The notes below the pieces were generated by a model. That model made no database searches. It was not told the DNA's origin and saw only the letters and a program-made list of their open reading frames with translations. The position numbers and the translations under genes were made by a program. From Pirellulales bacterium (GTDB lineage: Bacteria; Planctomycetota; Planctomycetia; Pirellulales; JANQPP01): a stretch of 64,000 bases of DNA. Shown piece after piece: positions 9,440 to 17,657 of this stretch (position 1 is the first letter of the stretch; every line of letters begins with the position of its first letter). The DNA lies in NCBI GenBank assembly GCA_028289405.1, contig JANQPP010000050.1, forward strand, positions 1 through 64,000, in the 5' to 3' direction.

Positions 9440-10290
9440 TGCCACGACGAACACCCGCTGAAGAGCAGGCCGCTTCTTCTCCAGTTCGCCGCGATTCTCC
9501 TTCGACATTTCCGCCGCTTTCCGACATTCTTGTCTTCCAGAAAGACGAGGTGTTGGCGCGCGTCGCGAAGGTGCGCGGCTGGCTGGTCGAGGTGAGCTCG
9601 CGAGATATTGAACTGGAATTTCAAACCAGCGTCCGCTTTCCCGAAGATGACCATCTCGTCTTCGGCATGGACGCTTTGAATGGGGAGACGCAGTACGCCG
9701 AGATCAACATCGATAATTTCTACCGTTCCTCCTCGGGCAAAGTGCGGGTCGTGGGCCACTCCGCCGGCGTGGTGCAGGATATTCTGAATCAGCCCTTGCA
9801 CGCGCCCTATTTATGCCCGAAGACGCATACGTTTCGTTTCGCTCATCCGGAATCGCTGCTGCGGCAACTTTGCGGCTTGGGCATCGTCGAGGAAGCATTT
9901 TTGGATCGTGTGGAGGTTTGTCCGAATTGTTCCGGCCTGCCGACATTCCGTCCCGGCTGCCAGCATTGCGGATCTCCGAGAACTACGCTGGACCGGCTGA
10001 TCCACCATTTTGCTTGCGGCTACGTCGGATTCGTCTCCGAGTTCGAGGATGCGGGACGAATCATTTGCCCCAAGTGCCGCACGAAGGATTTGGTCGTGGG
10101 CGCGGATTTCGAATACATCGATGGAGCCCACCGGTGTTTCGATTGTGCCCAACATTTCGAGAAGCCCGAACGGATTGGCCACTGTCTCGGTTGTGATTTC
10201 CGTTTCCCCGCGCAGCAAGCCGATTTGCATGATCTCATGGGATTTCGCCCTAAACGGCTGGACATTTTGGCTTTCAGCCCTGCATCGTGA
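9436..10290 (+). CDS. TackOD1-like multi-zinc-ribbon protein
   Basis: A 284-residue soluble protein. Residues 1-130 form an uncharacterised N-terminal domain. Residues about 135-255 are packed with metal-ligand pairs: C162/C165 (CPNC), C175/C178, H190-H191 with C194 (HHFACGYVG), C211/C214 (CPKC), C234/C237 and C250/C253. The order CPxC, CxxCGS, IHHFxCG, CPKC, GxDxEY, CxxC matches what I know of the TackOD1 domain (thaumarchaeal output domain 1), described as a putative signalling output domain. It overlaps the adaptor gene by 4 nt, and the glycosyltransferase gene starts inside its last 62 nt. Translation of the three is probably coupled. There is no receiver or PilZ domain. The function is unknown, and a regulatory or assembly role for the synthase is inference. 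Confidence 0.8.
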   Translation: MMPRRTPAEEQAASSPVRRDSPSTFPPLSDILVFQKDEVLARVAKVRGWLVEVSSRDIELEFQTSVRFPEDDHLVFGMDALNGETQYAEINIDNFYRSSSGKVRVVGHSAGVVQDILNQPLHAPYLCPKTHTFRFAHPESLLRQLCGLGIVEEAFLDRVEVCPNCSGLPTFRPGCQHCGSPRTTLDRLIHHFACGYVGFVSEFEDAGRIICPKCRTKDLVVGADFEYIDGAHRCFDCAQHFEKPERIGHCLGCDFRFPAQQADLHDLMGFRPKRLDILAFSPAS

Positions 10291-11530
10291 CGAGCTGTGG
10301 TGGACCATGGGGGGGCTGCTCCTGGTGGATGGCCCTCGGTACGCCCTCAGCAAGGCGGTGATGTTCTTGTGGGACGCGCTCACCGGCAACTGGCCCTTGA
10401 AGAGCGTGCAAGATCAAGAGATCGAGGACCGCTACGAGCCGAGCGTGTGTGTCGTGCTTGCCGGCTACAACGAAGCGGAAACCGTTGAAGCCACGCTCAC
10501 CTCAATTTGGGGCACCTATCCCCGCTTGGAAATCATTGTCATCGATGATGGTTCCGAAGACGACATGCACTGTGTGGCGCAAAATTTCGCCCAGGATCAC
10601 GCGGGGATTTTGGTGCTCCGGAAGCCCCAACGAGGGGGCAAATCTTCGTGCATCAACTTCGCGCTGAAGTATACCGAGGCCGAAATTGTCGTGGTGGTCG
10701 ATACGGATTCGCATCTCGCGCCTGACGCGTTATGGGAAATCGTGCAGCCATTAGCCGATCCGCAAGTCGGCGCCGTGTCCGCCACGGTCCTGGCCCGCAA
10801 CACGACCACCAACCTGATTACGTGGCTACAAGCCGAGGAATATCTGCATAGCATCTTCGTGGGACGGATGCTCGCCGAACGTTTGGGCATCGTCAGCGTG
10901 GCTTCGGGAGCGTTCGGTGCCTTTCGGCGCGAGGCCGTGCAGCGCGTGGGCGGTTGGGATGTCGGCCCTGGAGAGGATGGAGATATTACCCTAAGGCTAC
11001 GAAAAATGGGCTACGACGCGGTGTTCGCGCCTTACGCGGAGTGTTTCACCAATGTTCCGGAAAGCTGGCCGGCGTTGTTCCGTCAGCGGCGTCGCTGGAA
11101 CCGGGGCACGATCCGCTACAAATGCCGCAAGCACGTCGACATGGCGTTCTTTTGGTATCCCAATTTTCGCTTCAGCAACCTGTTACTGCTGCTGAACGTG
11201 TGGTTCTTCAATATCGTCTGCTTGTATGGCTTTTGGATTTACGTCCTGGGGTGGCTGATTGCCCCGCCCGATGATCTGTTCTTTTTCCTGTGGACGACCT
11301 ACGTGGCCTATCTGATGTTCCACGTGCTGCAAGTCGCCGTGGCGCTCGCCTATTCGCGGAACCTGCGCCGGGACGCCGCCACCAGTGTCGTGCTTCCTTT
11401 CGTTCCCATCTACCAGCTTTTTCGCAAATGCGCGCGGCTGATCTCCGTCACGGAAGAATTGTTCTTCCGACGGTCTTTTGACGACAACTACGTCCCCTGG
11501 CATGTCCGCGAGGCAACCTGGCATTGGTAA
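10229..11530 (+). CDS. Family 2 processive glycosyltransferase (BcsA/PgaC-like)
   Basis: A 433-residue membrane glycosyltransferase expected to polymerise sugars from a nucleotide-sugar donor. The GT-A domain (about residues 70-300) shows LAGYNEAETVEATLTS, acidic D106-D107 (VIDDGSEDD), D158-T-D160 as the metal-binding DxD, E249-D250 in the base loop, and the processivity motif QRRRW (286-290). The C-terminus has at least three membrane segments between residues 315 and 375. There is no PilZ domain, unlike BcsA. The frame is open back to 10010, inside the previous gene. I chose the ATG at 10229; the ATG at 10307 is also possible. Its partners are the HlyD-like adaptor and the TackOD1-like protein just upstream. 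The polymer is unknown. Confidence 0.9.
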   Translation: MISWDFALNGWTFWLSALHRDELWWTMGGLLLVDGPRYALSKAVMFLWDALTGNWPLKSVQDQEIEDRYEPSVCVVLAGYNEAETVEATLTSIWGTYPRLEIIVIDDGSEDDMHCVAQNFAQDHAGILVLRKPQRGGKSSCINFALKYTEAEIVVVVDTDSHLAPDALWEIVQPLADPQVGAVSATVLARNTTTNLITWLQAEEYLHSIFVGRMLAERLGIVSVASGAFGAFRREAVQRVGGWDVGPGEDGDITLRLRKMGYDAVFAPYAECFTNVPESWPALFRQRRRWNRGTIRYKCRKHVDMAFFWYPNFRFSNLLLLLNVWFFNIVCLYGFWIYVLGWLIAPPDDLFFFLWTTYVAYLMFHVLQVAVALAYSRNLRRDAATSVVLPFVPIYQLFRKCARLISVTEELFFRRSFDDNYVPWHVREATWHW

Positions 11531-11548
11531 CGCCGCGCGCGACAAGCA

Positions 11549-13606
11549 CTACTTCCCTAACTCCTGCACGATGCGTTCGGCTCCGTAGATGTTGGCGAGC
11601 ACTTCACGGATCGCGCTGGAATGCACGGAAACCGCGCGGGCCACGATATCGGTGTAGATGTAGTCGCTGGTGAGCGAATGGATGTTGCCGTCGAAGATCA
11701 GGCCGACCAATTCGCCTTCCTTATTCACGACGGGACTTCCCGAATTGCCTCCGATGATGTCCGCGGTGCAGACGAAGTTGAAAGGCGTGGAAAGATCGAG
11801 GGCGTCCCGCTTCTCATGCCAACTTTCAGGAAGCTGCCAAGGATCCGCCGCGCCGTGATGCTTTTCATGGGCGAAGGCGCCGCTCAGATCGGTCCAAGGC
11901 GGAATCCGCTGGCCTTGTTCCTCGTAACTTTTCACGGTGCCAAAGGCGAGCCGTAATGTGAACGTGGCGTCCGGATAGGTCGAAGTGCCGCGCAAAGCGA
12001 ATAAGGCATCCGAAATTTTGGCGTACATCTGCTGCTCTATCTCATTGATTTCGTCCAATTGCTTGCGGATCCGTCGGCTATGCTCGTCAAGCTGCCGGGC
12101 AAAACGGACCAGCGGGTCGGACGAAGCCTCGATCGCCTCGCTGCCGCCTTCGGCCAGTTCGCGGCGTTTCTCCACATCGAACAGTTCCGTCCCTTGAATG
12201 AGTTCGGCCCCGCGCTGCTGCGGGTTCTTGCCGTCCAACAACTCGCGAAAGAGCAGGCTGTCCACGCCCATTTGCTCCACGGCGTTTTCCAGGGATTCGG
12301 CCAGCTTCACTTGTTCCAAGTCGGCGTAGATGGGAGCGGTGGAAAACAACTGCTGCTCCAAGGAGGGGCGTCCCGATTCGCGGTACTCCGGCAGGCGTTC
12401 CGCGTTCGGTTTTTGATCCTCCTCGGCCAGCCGGACCAGATGCCGGGCAATGCCGAACAGCGTGGAATAAACGCGGAAGCTCTCCTTCGACAGCCGCTTT
12501 TTTTCCTGTTGTGCCGCCGCGATGGCTTCCCAAGCCGAGAGATACGACGTGAAGCGTTCGTCTTCTTGTAGGGCACTCTTGAGCGCCAATTCCTCTCGCC
12601 GCTTGGCTTCCATGAGCAGCGGGTCCTGCAAACCGCGCAGCATGCCGGTGAGCGCCTTTCGGCTATTCTGCACGGAAAACAGGTCATCCTGCCCCCGGCG
12701 GCGGGCTTCAGGGCCATCGAGGCTGAATTGTTGCAGCGCGATTTCCAAGCGGCGAATGATGTTCAAGCGGTCCGGCAGTTGCACGTCGCGTTGATGTTCC
12801 AACGCCGCGACGGTATGGATGCGATTCGTGCGGCCTGGATTCCCGGAAACGAAGACCAGTTCACCGTCTTCGGCGCCATTTTTCGACCATGCCAAATGGT
12901 GTTCCAACTCGGCCGGTTTGCCGTCCACGTAGACGCGAAATAGGCAGGCGTCGAGGCAATAGCGTGGATATTCGAAATTGTCCGCGTCGCCACCAAAGAA
13001 GGCCGCGGCCGCTTCGGGAGCCCAGACCAGCCGCACGTCCGTGTATCGTTGGTAGCGATAGAGGTGATAACGTCCGCCGCCGTACAGCGTGACCACATTG
13101 CTCCGCAATCCCGTCCGATCGAAGGATTCCTTCTCGATCTCGGCGATCACGGCATTGCGGGCGGCAAACGCCTCGCCAGGAGACATTTCCGCTTTCACGG
13201 CGGCATTCACCCGCTCGGTGACATCCTCGATCTCCACCAGTTGGTTCAATTCCTCATCGGGCGCGGGAATCTCCTCCTCGAGTGTCCCGGCGTAAAACCC
13301 GTCGCGATAGTAGTTATTCTCTGGCGTGGAGAGCTTATGCAAAGTTTCCGCTCCCACGTGATGATTGGTCAGCACGAGCCCCTGGCTGGAGACAAATGAA
13401 CCGGAGCCGCCGGAGTTGAAACGCAGCGAGGACTTCATGATGTGCTCGGCCCAATCATTAGACGGCGTGAAGCCGTACCGCTCTTGGAGCAATTTCCGGG
13501 GCAGGTCATTGAAGATCCACATACCTTCGTCACCACGCACGTCGCTCAGTCCCATCATGCCTCCCACGCACGCCAAACTCAGACAAACACTTCGCCACTG
13601 GTTCAT
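11549..13606 (-). CDS. S46-family dipeptidyl-peptidase (DPP7/DPP11-like)
   Basis: A 685-residue secreted serine exopeptidase that releases dipeptides from peptide N-termini. A short signal peptide (about residues 1-25) is visible. The trypsin-like halves carry the NHH motif (81-83), the DNFEYPRY segment typical of S46 around the catalytic Asp region, and Ser622 in GGNSGSPV. Between them lies the long helical insertion of the family. Eighteen residues after the Ser is Gly640 (FDGN). DPP11 enzymes have Arg at this place to select acidic P1 residues, so a DPP7-like preference for hydrophobic P1 is the better guess. It is divergent from the OPT transporter gene across a 153-nt shared upstream region. 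Confidence 0.93.
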   Translation of the reverse strand: MNQWRSVCLSLACVGGMMGLSDVRGDEGMWIFNDLPRKLLQERYGFTPSNDWAEHIMKSSLRFNSGGSGSFVSSQGLVLTNHHVGAETLHKLSTPENNYYRDGFYAGTLEEEIPAPDEELNQLVEIEDVTERVNAAVKAEMSPGEAFAARNAVIAEIEKESFDRTGLRSNVVTLYGGGRYHLYRYQRYTDVRLVWAPEAAAAFFGGDADNFEYPRYCLDACLFRVYVDGKPAELEHHLAWSKNGAEDGELVFVSGNPGRTNRIHTVAALEHQRDVQLPDRLNIIRRLEIALQQFSLDGPEARRRGQDDLFSVQNSRKALTGMLRGLQDPLLMEAKRREELALKSALQEDERFTSYLSAWEAIAAAQQEKKRLSKESFRVYSTLFGIARHLVRLAEEDQKPNAERLPEYRESGRPSLEQQLFSTAPIYADLEQVKLAESLENAVEQMGVDSLLFRELLDGKNPQQRGAELIQGTELFDVEKRRELAEGGSEAIEASSDPLVRFARQLDEHSRRIRKQLDEINEIEQQMYAKISDALFALRGTSTYPDATFTLRLAFGTVKSYEEQGQRIPPWTDLSGAFAHEKHHGAADPWQLPESWHEKRDALDLSTPFNFVCTADIIGGNSGSPVVNKEGELVGLIFDGNIHSLTSDYIYTDIVARAVSVHSSAIREVLANIYGAERIVQELGK

Positions 13607-13759
13607 CGTTGACCACCCGCGCCAAATCGCCTATAGGAATGCCAGTTTCGCCCGGCCCGCTGGCCACGCATAGCGCGTGAGTCTATCGGCGTCGGCGAAG
13701 ACACGCAACCAATCCCGCCAGCAGCGCGGTCTCTCTTCTTTAGAAAGCGGAATCGCAGC

Positions 13760-15706
13760 ATGACGACACCTGCCGCCCCGCAAAGCGTCGCCGAGATCAC
13801 CGTTCGGGCCGTGATTTTGGGGATTGTGCTTTCAGTGGTGATGGGCGCGGCGAATGTATATCTGGGCTTGAAGGCGGGCATGACCGTCTCCGCTTCGATT
13901 CCGGCTGCCGTCATCGCAACCGGAATTCTGCGAGGGATTTTCCGCAACGGGACCGTGCTCGAAGCCAACTTGGTGCAAACCTCCGCTTCGGCGGGCGAAT
14001 CGTTGGCGGCGGGGATTATCTTCACGGTCCCGGCGTTGGTACTGCTAGGGCTGTGGGAAACTTTCGATTTCTGGACCACGACCTGGATCGCCTTCGCCGG
14101 CGGGCTGCTGGGGATCCTGTTCATGATTCCCATGCGGCGGGTGTTCGTGGTGGAACATCCCGATCTTAGATTTCCTGAGGGCATCGCTTGCGCGGAAGTT
14201 CTGACCGTGGCGGAACAAGATGCCGAGGCCGCCTCCGGAGGCGCCTCCAGCGGGATCCGAAACGTCGGCAGTGGGATTCTCGTCGGTGCAGTGATGAAGT
14301 TCTTGGAGAAATTCCTCGGCCTGATTCAAGATCCGGCCAGTTGGGCCACGCTCCAGGGACGCCATGTTTACTACTTCGGTCTGCACATTTCGCCCGCCTT
14401 ACTTGCCGTGGGATATATCGTGGGGCTTTCGGTGGCCGTGCAAATCTTCGCCGGTGGGGCCATCGGCTGGCTGATTGCCATCCCGCTGCTCGACGCCAGC
14501 AATGTTACTGGGGACTCCGCCGCCGACATCGCCGGCAAGCTGTGGAGCACCAAAGTGCGGTACATGGGCGTGGGAGCGATGGTCGTCGGGGGTATGGTCT
14601 CGATTTGGAAGGTCCGGCAAGGGTTGGCCATCGCCGGGCGCGAGGTCTTTTCCTTGATGACGAACAAATCCGATCACACTGTGCCCGATACGGAGCGGAA
14701 TCTGGGTGGCGGTCAGATCTTGGCACTCACCCTATTGTGCGTTGGGGCCATTGCTTGGCTGTATTTCACGCTGCTGCACCACGTGATTGGTGTTACCATT
14801 CTGACCACGACGATCATGATCGTGATGGCCTTCTTTTTCACGGCGGTCGCTAGCTACATTGTGGGGCTGGTGGGCAATTCCAATAGTCCAGTTTCTGGTA
14901 TGACCATCACGGCTTTTCTGGGGACGGCCGCGCTGCTCCTGCTTTTCGGCTACGGCGGAACCGACGGCATGTTGGCCGCGTTGGGCGTCGCCGGTGTCGT
15001 GTGCTGCGTGGCCTGCACGGCTGGGGATGTCTGCAACGACCTGAAGACGGGGCATCTGGTCGGGGCATCGCCGCGCAGGCAGCAAATCATGCAGATTGTC
15101 GGCGTGACGGTTGCCTCGGTGATCATGGCGCCGGTCATGAAGGTCCTGCACGAAGGCTCCGACGGCCTGGGCAGCACCGACTTTCCCGCTCCTCAGGCGC
15201 AGTTGTTCAGGTCGCTCGCGGAGGCTTTCTTCGGGGAGGGTGATATTCCCTGGACGATGGTGGGCTGGGGGGTCGGCGTGGCCGGATTGCTGTTGCTTGT
15301 GGATCTTGTGCTGGCCAAGCAGAACTCAACTTTTCGCATCCACGTGATGCCGGTGGCCGTCGGCATTTATTTGCCCTTCGATATCGCGGTCCCCATTCTG
15401 TTCGGGGGACTCATTGCCTGGACGGTAAAGAGGAGAAAGGCGGGCATGCCCGAGGATGCCGCCGCAGGACAGCAAGGCGTGCTGGTCGCGTCGGGACTGA
15501 TTGCCGGAGAATCACTCATCGGCGTGTTGCTCGCTTTCCTCGCGTATTTGGGATACAAGAATTATCACTTTGGCGAGAACCTGCTAACCAGTCTGGGCAT
15601 TCCCGAAGGCCAGATTTCATTCACCATGGCCATTATCTCCACGTTGGTCTTATTGGCCCTGGGAGCCTGGCTTTTCCGTCGGGCTACGCGCCAAAACCAG
15701 CAATAA
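13760..15706 (+). CDS. OPT-family oligopeptide transporter
   Basis: A 648-residue integral membrane protein of the OPT/YSL superfamily, which imports oligopeptides or peptide-metal complexes by proton coupling. About 15 hydrophobic segments are spaced along the chain. The N-terminus has the family pattern EITVRAVILGIVLSVVMGAA followed by NVYLGLKAGM and SIPAAVI. Later parts include NSNSPVSGMTI and CTAGDVCNDLKTGHLVGASP, both characteristic of bacterial OPT members. The start ATG has no strong Shine-Dalgarno, but the family alignment begins there. Its divergent neighbour is a dipeptide-releasing S46 peptidase, which suggests the pair harvest peptides. Confidence 0.92.
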   Translation: MTTPAAPQSVAEITVRAVILGIVLSVVMGAANVYLGLKAGMTVSASIPAAVIATGILRGIFRNGTVLEANLVQTSASAGESLAAGIIFTVPALVLLGLWETFDFWTTTWIAFAGGLLGILFMIPMRRVFVVEHPDLRFPEGIACAEVLTVAEQDAEAASGGASSGIRNVGSGILVGAVMKFLEKFLGLIQDPASWATLQGRHVYYFGLHISPALLAVGYIVGLSVAVQIFAGGAIGWLIAIPLLDASNVTGDSAADIAGKLWSTKVRYMGVGAMVVGGMVSIWKVRQGLAIAGREVFSLMTNKSDHTVPDTERNLGGGQILALTLLCVGAIAWLYFTLLHHVIGVTILTTTIMIVMAFFFTAVASYIVGLVGNSNSPVSGMTITAFLGTAALLLLFGYGGTDGMLAALGVAGVVCCVACTAGDVCNDLKTGHLVGASPRRQQIMQIVGVTVASVIMAPVMKVLHEGSDGLGSTDFPAPQAQLFRSLAEAFFGEGDIPWTMVGWGVGVAGLLLLVDLVLAKQNSTFRIHVMPVAVGIYLPFDIAVPILFGGLIAWTVKRRKAGMPEDAAAGQQGVLVASGLIAGESLIGVLLAFLAYLGYKNYHFGENLLTSLGIPEGQISFTMAIISTLVLLALGAWLFRRATRQNQQ

Positions 15707-15747
15707 GCTCGGCGCTTTTCGCATGCCTATCCCATCGACCGTGATCC

Positions 15748-16530
15748 ATGCCCACATCACCTTTGCTGCCGCCGAATTGGGATTTGCCCGAGGAGATTGT
15801 CAACCGCCTTGGCAGACGGGCCGGCAGGCAGCGGGCCATGTTCGCCGATGGACACCTGTTGCTCATTCTGCACCGCGTGCCGGGGGAAGAGCATTTGGAA
15901 CGCAAGTCGCGTTTCTTTTGGCGGTCGCCCGAGGGCATCTGGAGCAGCAGCGATTTGGGGCCCGGCGTGGAGGCCGTGCAAAAACACCTCAATGAGTACG
16001 CCACGGCCAAGGACACGTACGAAGACGCCATGGAAGCGGCCCACACCGCAGAGGGTTTTTTTCACGTCTTGGAGGACCTGGCTCCCGTGCTTCGTTCGTC
16101 CCGAAATTTGCACGCGGCTCTCCAGGAAGCACGCAACCTAGACAAGACCGACCGCGACATCATCAGCCTCCGGGACCAGGCCTACGATGTGGAGCGGGCA
16201 TTTGACCTGCTGTACACGGAAACCAAGCATGCCCAGGAATTGGCGGTGGCCCGGCGGACGGAGGACCTGGCTCGGGCCAGCCATGCGATGTCGGCCTCTG
16301 CCCATCGCTTGAATATTTTAGCCGCCTTCTTCTTTCCCGTGGCGACGTTGGCCACGATCTTCGGCACGAACCTGCAACACGGGTTCGAGGCGATGTGGGC
16401 CCCTGGCCCGTTCTTGTTAATGGTCCTTTTGGGCTTGCTGACCGGCCTCGCGCTCAAATCCTGGATTGCGGGCAAAAGCAAATCGTCGAATGGCGTGGTC
16501 GCCAAGAGTTATGCGTCGCGACGCTGGTAG
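15748..16530 (+). CDS. CorA-like two-helix membrane protein
   Basis: A 260-residue protein with a mostly helical soluble part (about 1-185) and two C-terminal transmembrane helices (about 190-212 and 222-242). The first helix ends in ATIFGTNLQHGFE, which sits where CorA Mg2+ channels have the GMN loop. The Met of GMN is replaced by Thr (GTN). It is shorter than typical CorA (about 310-350), mainly at the N-terminus. The long stalk helix and helix pair fit the 2-TM-GxN superfamily, whose members conduct Mg2+, Zn2+ or other ions. Function as an ion channel is therefore plausible but unproven. It follows the OPT gene by 41 nt on the same strand and may share its transcript. Confidence 0.72.
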   Translation: MPTSPLLPPNWDLPEEIVNRLGRRAGRQRAMFADGHLLLILHRVPGEEHLERKSRFFWRSPEGIWSSSDLGPGVEAVQKHLNEYATAKDTYEDAMEAAHTAEGFFHVLEDLAPVLRSSRNLHAALQEARNLDKTDRDIISLRDQAYDVERAFDLLYTETKHAQELAVARRTEDLARASHAMSASAHRLNILAAFFFPVATLATIFGTNLQHGFEAMWAPGPFLLMVLLGLLTGLALKSWIAGKSKSSNGVVAKSYASRRW

Positions 16531-16575
16531 ATGTGCCTGGCGTATAGCGTTCCGCTTTCGACACGGCAGATGCTC

Positions 16576-16604
16576 TTTGGGCACGTGAGGCGAATTGTTA
16601 TAAA
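16576..16604 (+). promoter_or_regulatory. Weak sigma-70-type promoter candidate
   Basis: TTTGGG (16576-16581), a 17-nt spacer, and TATAAA (16599-16604). It lies about 50 nt ahead of the ATG of the deoxyhypusine-synthase-like gene. The -10 is good and the -35 poor. Confidence 0.35.
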
Positions 16605-16655
16605 TCGATTCGCGATGCACCTTTCCCCGCAGTTTTGACATGGAAGTCCAATGCG

Positions 16656-17657
16656 ATGACACGATATGCCTTATTTGACCGTGACCGGCTCAAGCTCATG
16701 GATCTGTCCCAACGAGGACACGATCTCACCGCCGAGCAATGCCGATCCTTGGAGGCTCCGTCCACGCCGTATGAGCATGCGGAATTTTCCCTGCTCATCA
16801 GCGCGATTCAACGGGCAAGGGAAGCGGGAAGACCGGTGATCCTGATGATGGGGGGACATCCCATCAAGCTGGGGCTGTCGCGGTTCCTCGTCGATTTGAT
16901 CGAGCGTGATCAGATCACGCATCTAGCCACCAATGGCGCGGGCATCATTCACGACTTCGAACTCGCCTTGCGGGGAGGCACGAGCGAGAACGTCCGCAAA
17001 TGGATTCAGCGCGGGCAATTTGGCTTGTGGCGGCCGACCGATCGCTTGAATGACATCATCCGCACCGCACACGCACGGGGTGAAGGGCTGGGCGAGGCGG
17101 TGGGCCGAACGATCGTGGAAGAGGCGTTTCCTCATGCCGAATTGAGTATCGCGGCGGCCGGCTGGCGGTGCCATGTTCCCGTCACCAGCCACGTGAGCGT
17201 GGGGAGCGACATTATTCATGCCCATGCCAACTGTGATGGCGGGGCCTTGGGGCAAACCAGCTACACCGATTTTTTGATCTTTGCTCACGCGGTCGAACAG
17301 CTCGAAGGAGGTGTCTACTTGAATGTCGGCTCCGCGGTCACGGGACCGGAGGTCTATTTGAAAGCCCTTTCCATGGCGAGAAATGTCGCACGGCAAAACG
17401 CAAAGGAGATCTGCCGCTTCACCACGGCGGTCTTCGATCTGGCCCCCTTGCCCCAGGATTTTCGCGGCGGTCCGCCTGGCAAGTCGCATCCGCTCTATTA
17501 TTATCGCCCCTGGAAAACGATTCTGCATCGTACCGTGGCCGATGGCGGCGAGAGTTACTATTTTTCGGGCGACCACCAACAGACGCTTCCCACGCTCTGG
17601 TGGGAGCTTAGTCGCCAGCAGATGGCAAAACAGCAGGGAGCAGAGCGCGCAGCCTAG
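16656..17657 (+). CDS. Deoxyhypusine-synthase-like protein
   Basis: A 333-residue cytosolic protein. The segments MMGGHPIKLGLSRFLVDL, LATNGAGIIHDFE, HVPVTSHVSVGSDIIHAHA and YLNVGSAVTGPEVYLKA occur in the order and spacing of the NAD-binding elements of the deoxyhypusine synthase fold. That fold includes a T-x-GAG-like loop and a late GSxVTGPE-like loop. Classical enzymes modify eIF5A, which bacteria lack. Bacterial relatives may act on polyamines or be non-canonical, so the reaction here is open. The frame extends 7 codons upstream through a TTG; the ATG at 16656 is preferred. Its 3' end overlaps the convergent lpxK gene by 50 nt. Confidence 0.68.
   Translation: MTRYALFDRDRLKLMDLSQRGHDLTAEQCRSLEAPSTPYEHAEFSLLISAIQRAREAGRPVILMMGGHPIKLGLSRFLVDLIERDQITHLATNGAGIIHDFELALRGGTSENVRKWIQRGQFGLWRPTDRLNDIIRTAHARGEGLGEAVGRTIVEEAFPHAELSIAAAGWRCHVPVTSHVSVGSDIIHAHANCDGGALGQTSYTDFLIFAHAVEQLEGGVYLNVGSAVTGPEVYLKALSMARNVARQNAKEICRFTTAVFDLAPLPQDFRGGPPGKSHPLYYYRPWKTILHRTVADGGESYYFSGDHQQTLPTLWWELSRQQMAKQQGAERAA

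Noticed and set aside
10010-10228. N-terminal extension of the glycosyltransferase frame inside the TackOD1-like gene
   Set aside because: The extension is the frame-shifted shadow of the zinc-ribbon codons and has a non-natural composition. The ATG at 10229 gives a sensible GT2 N-terminus.
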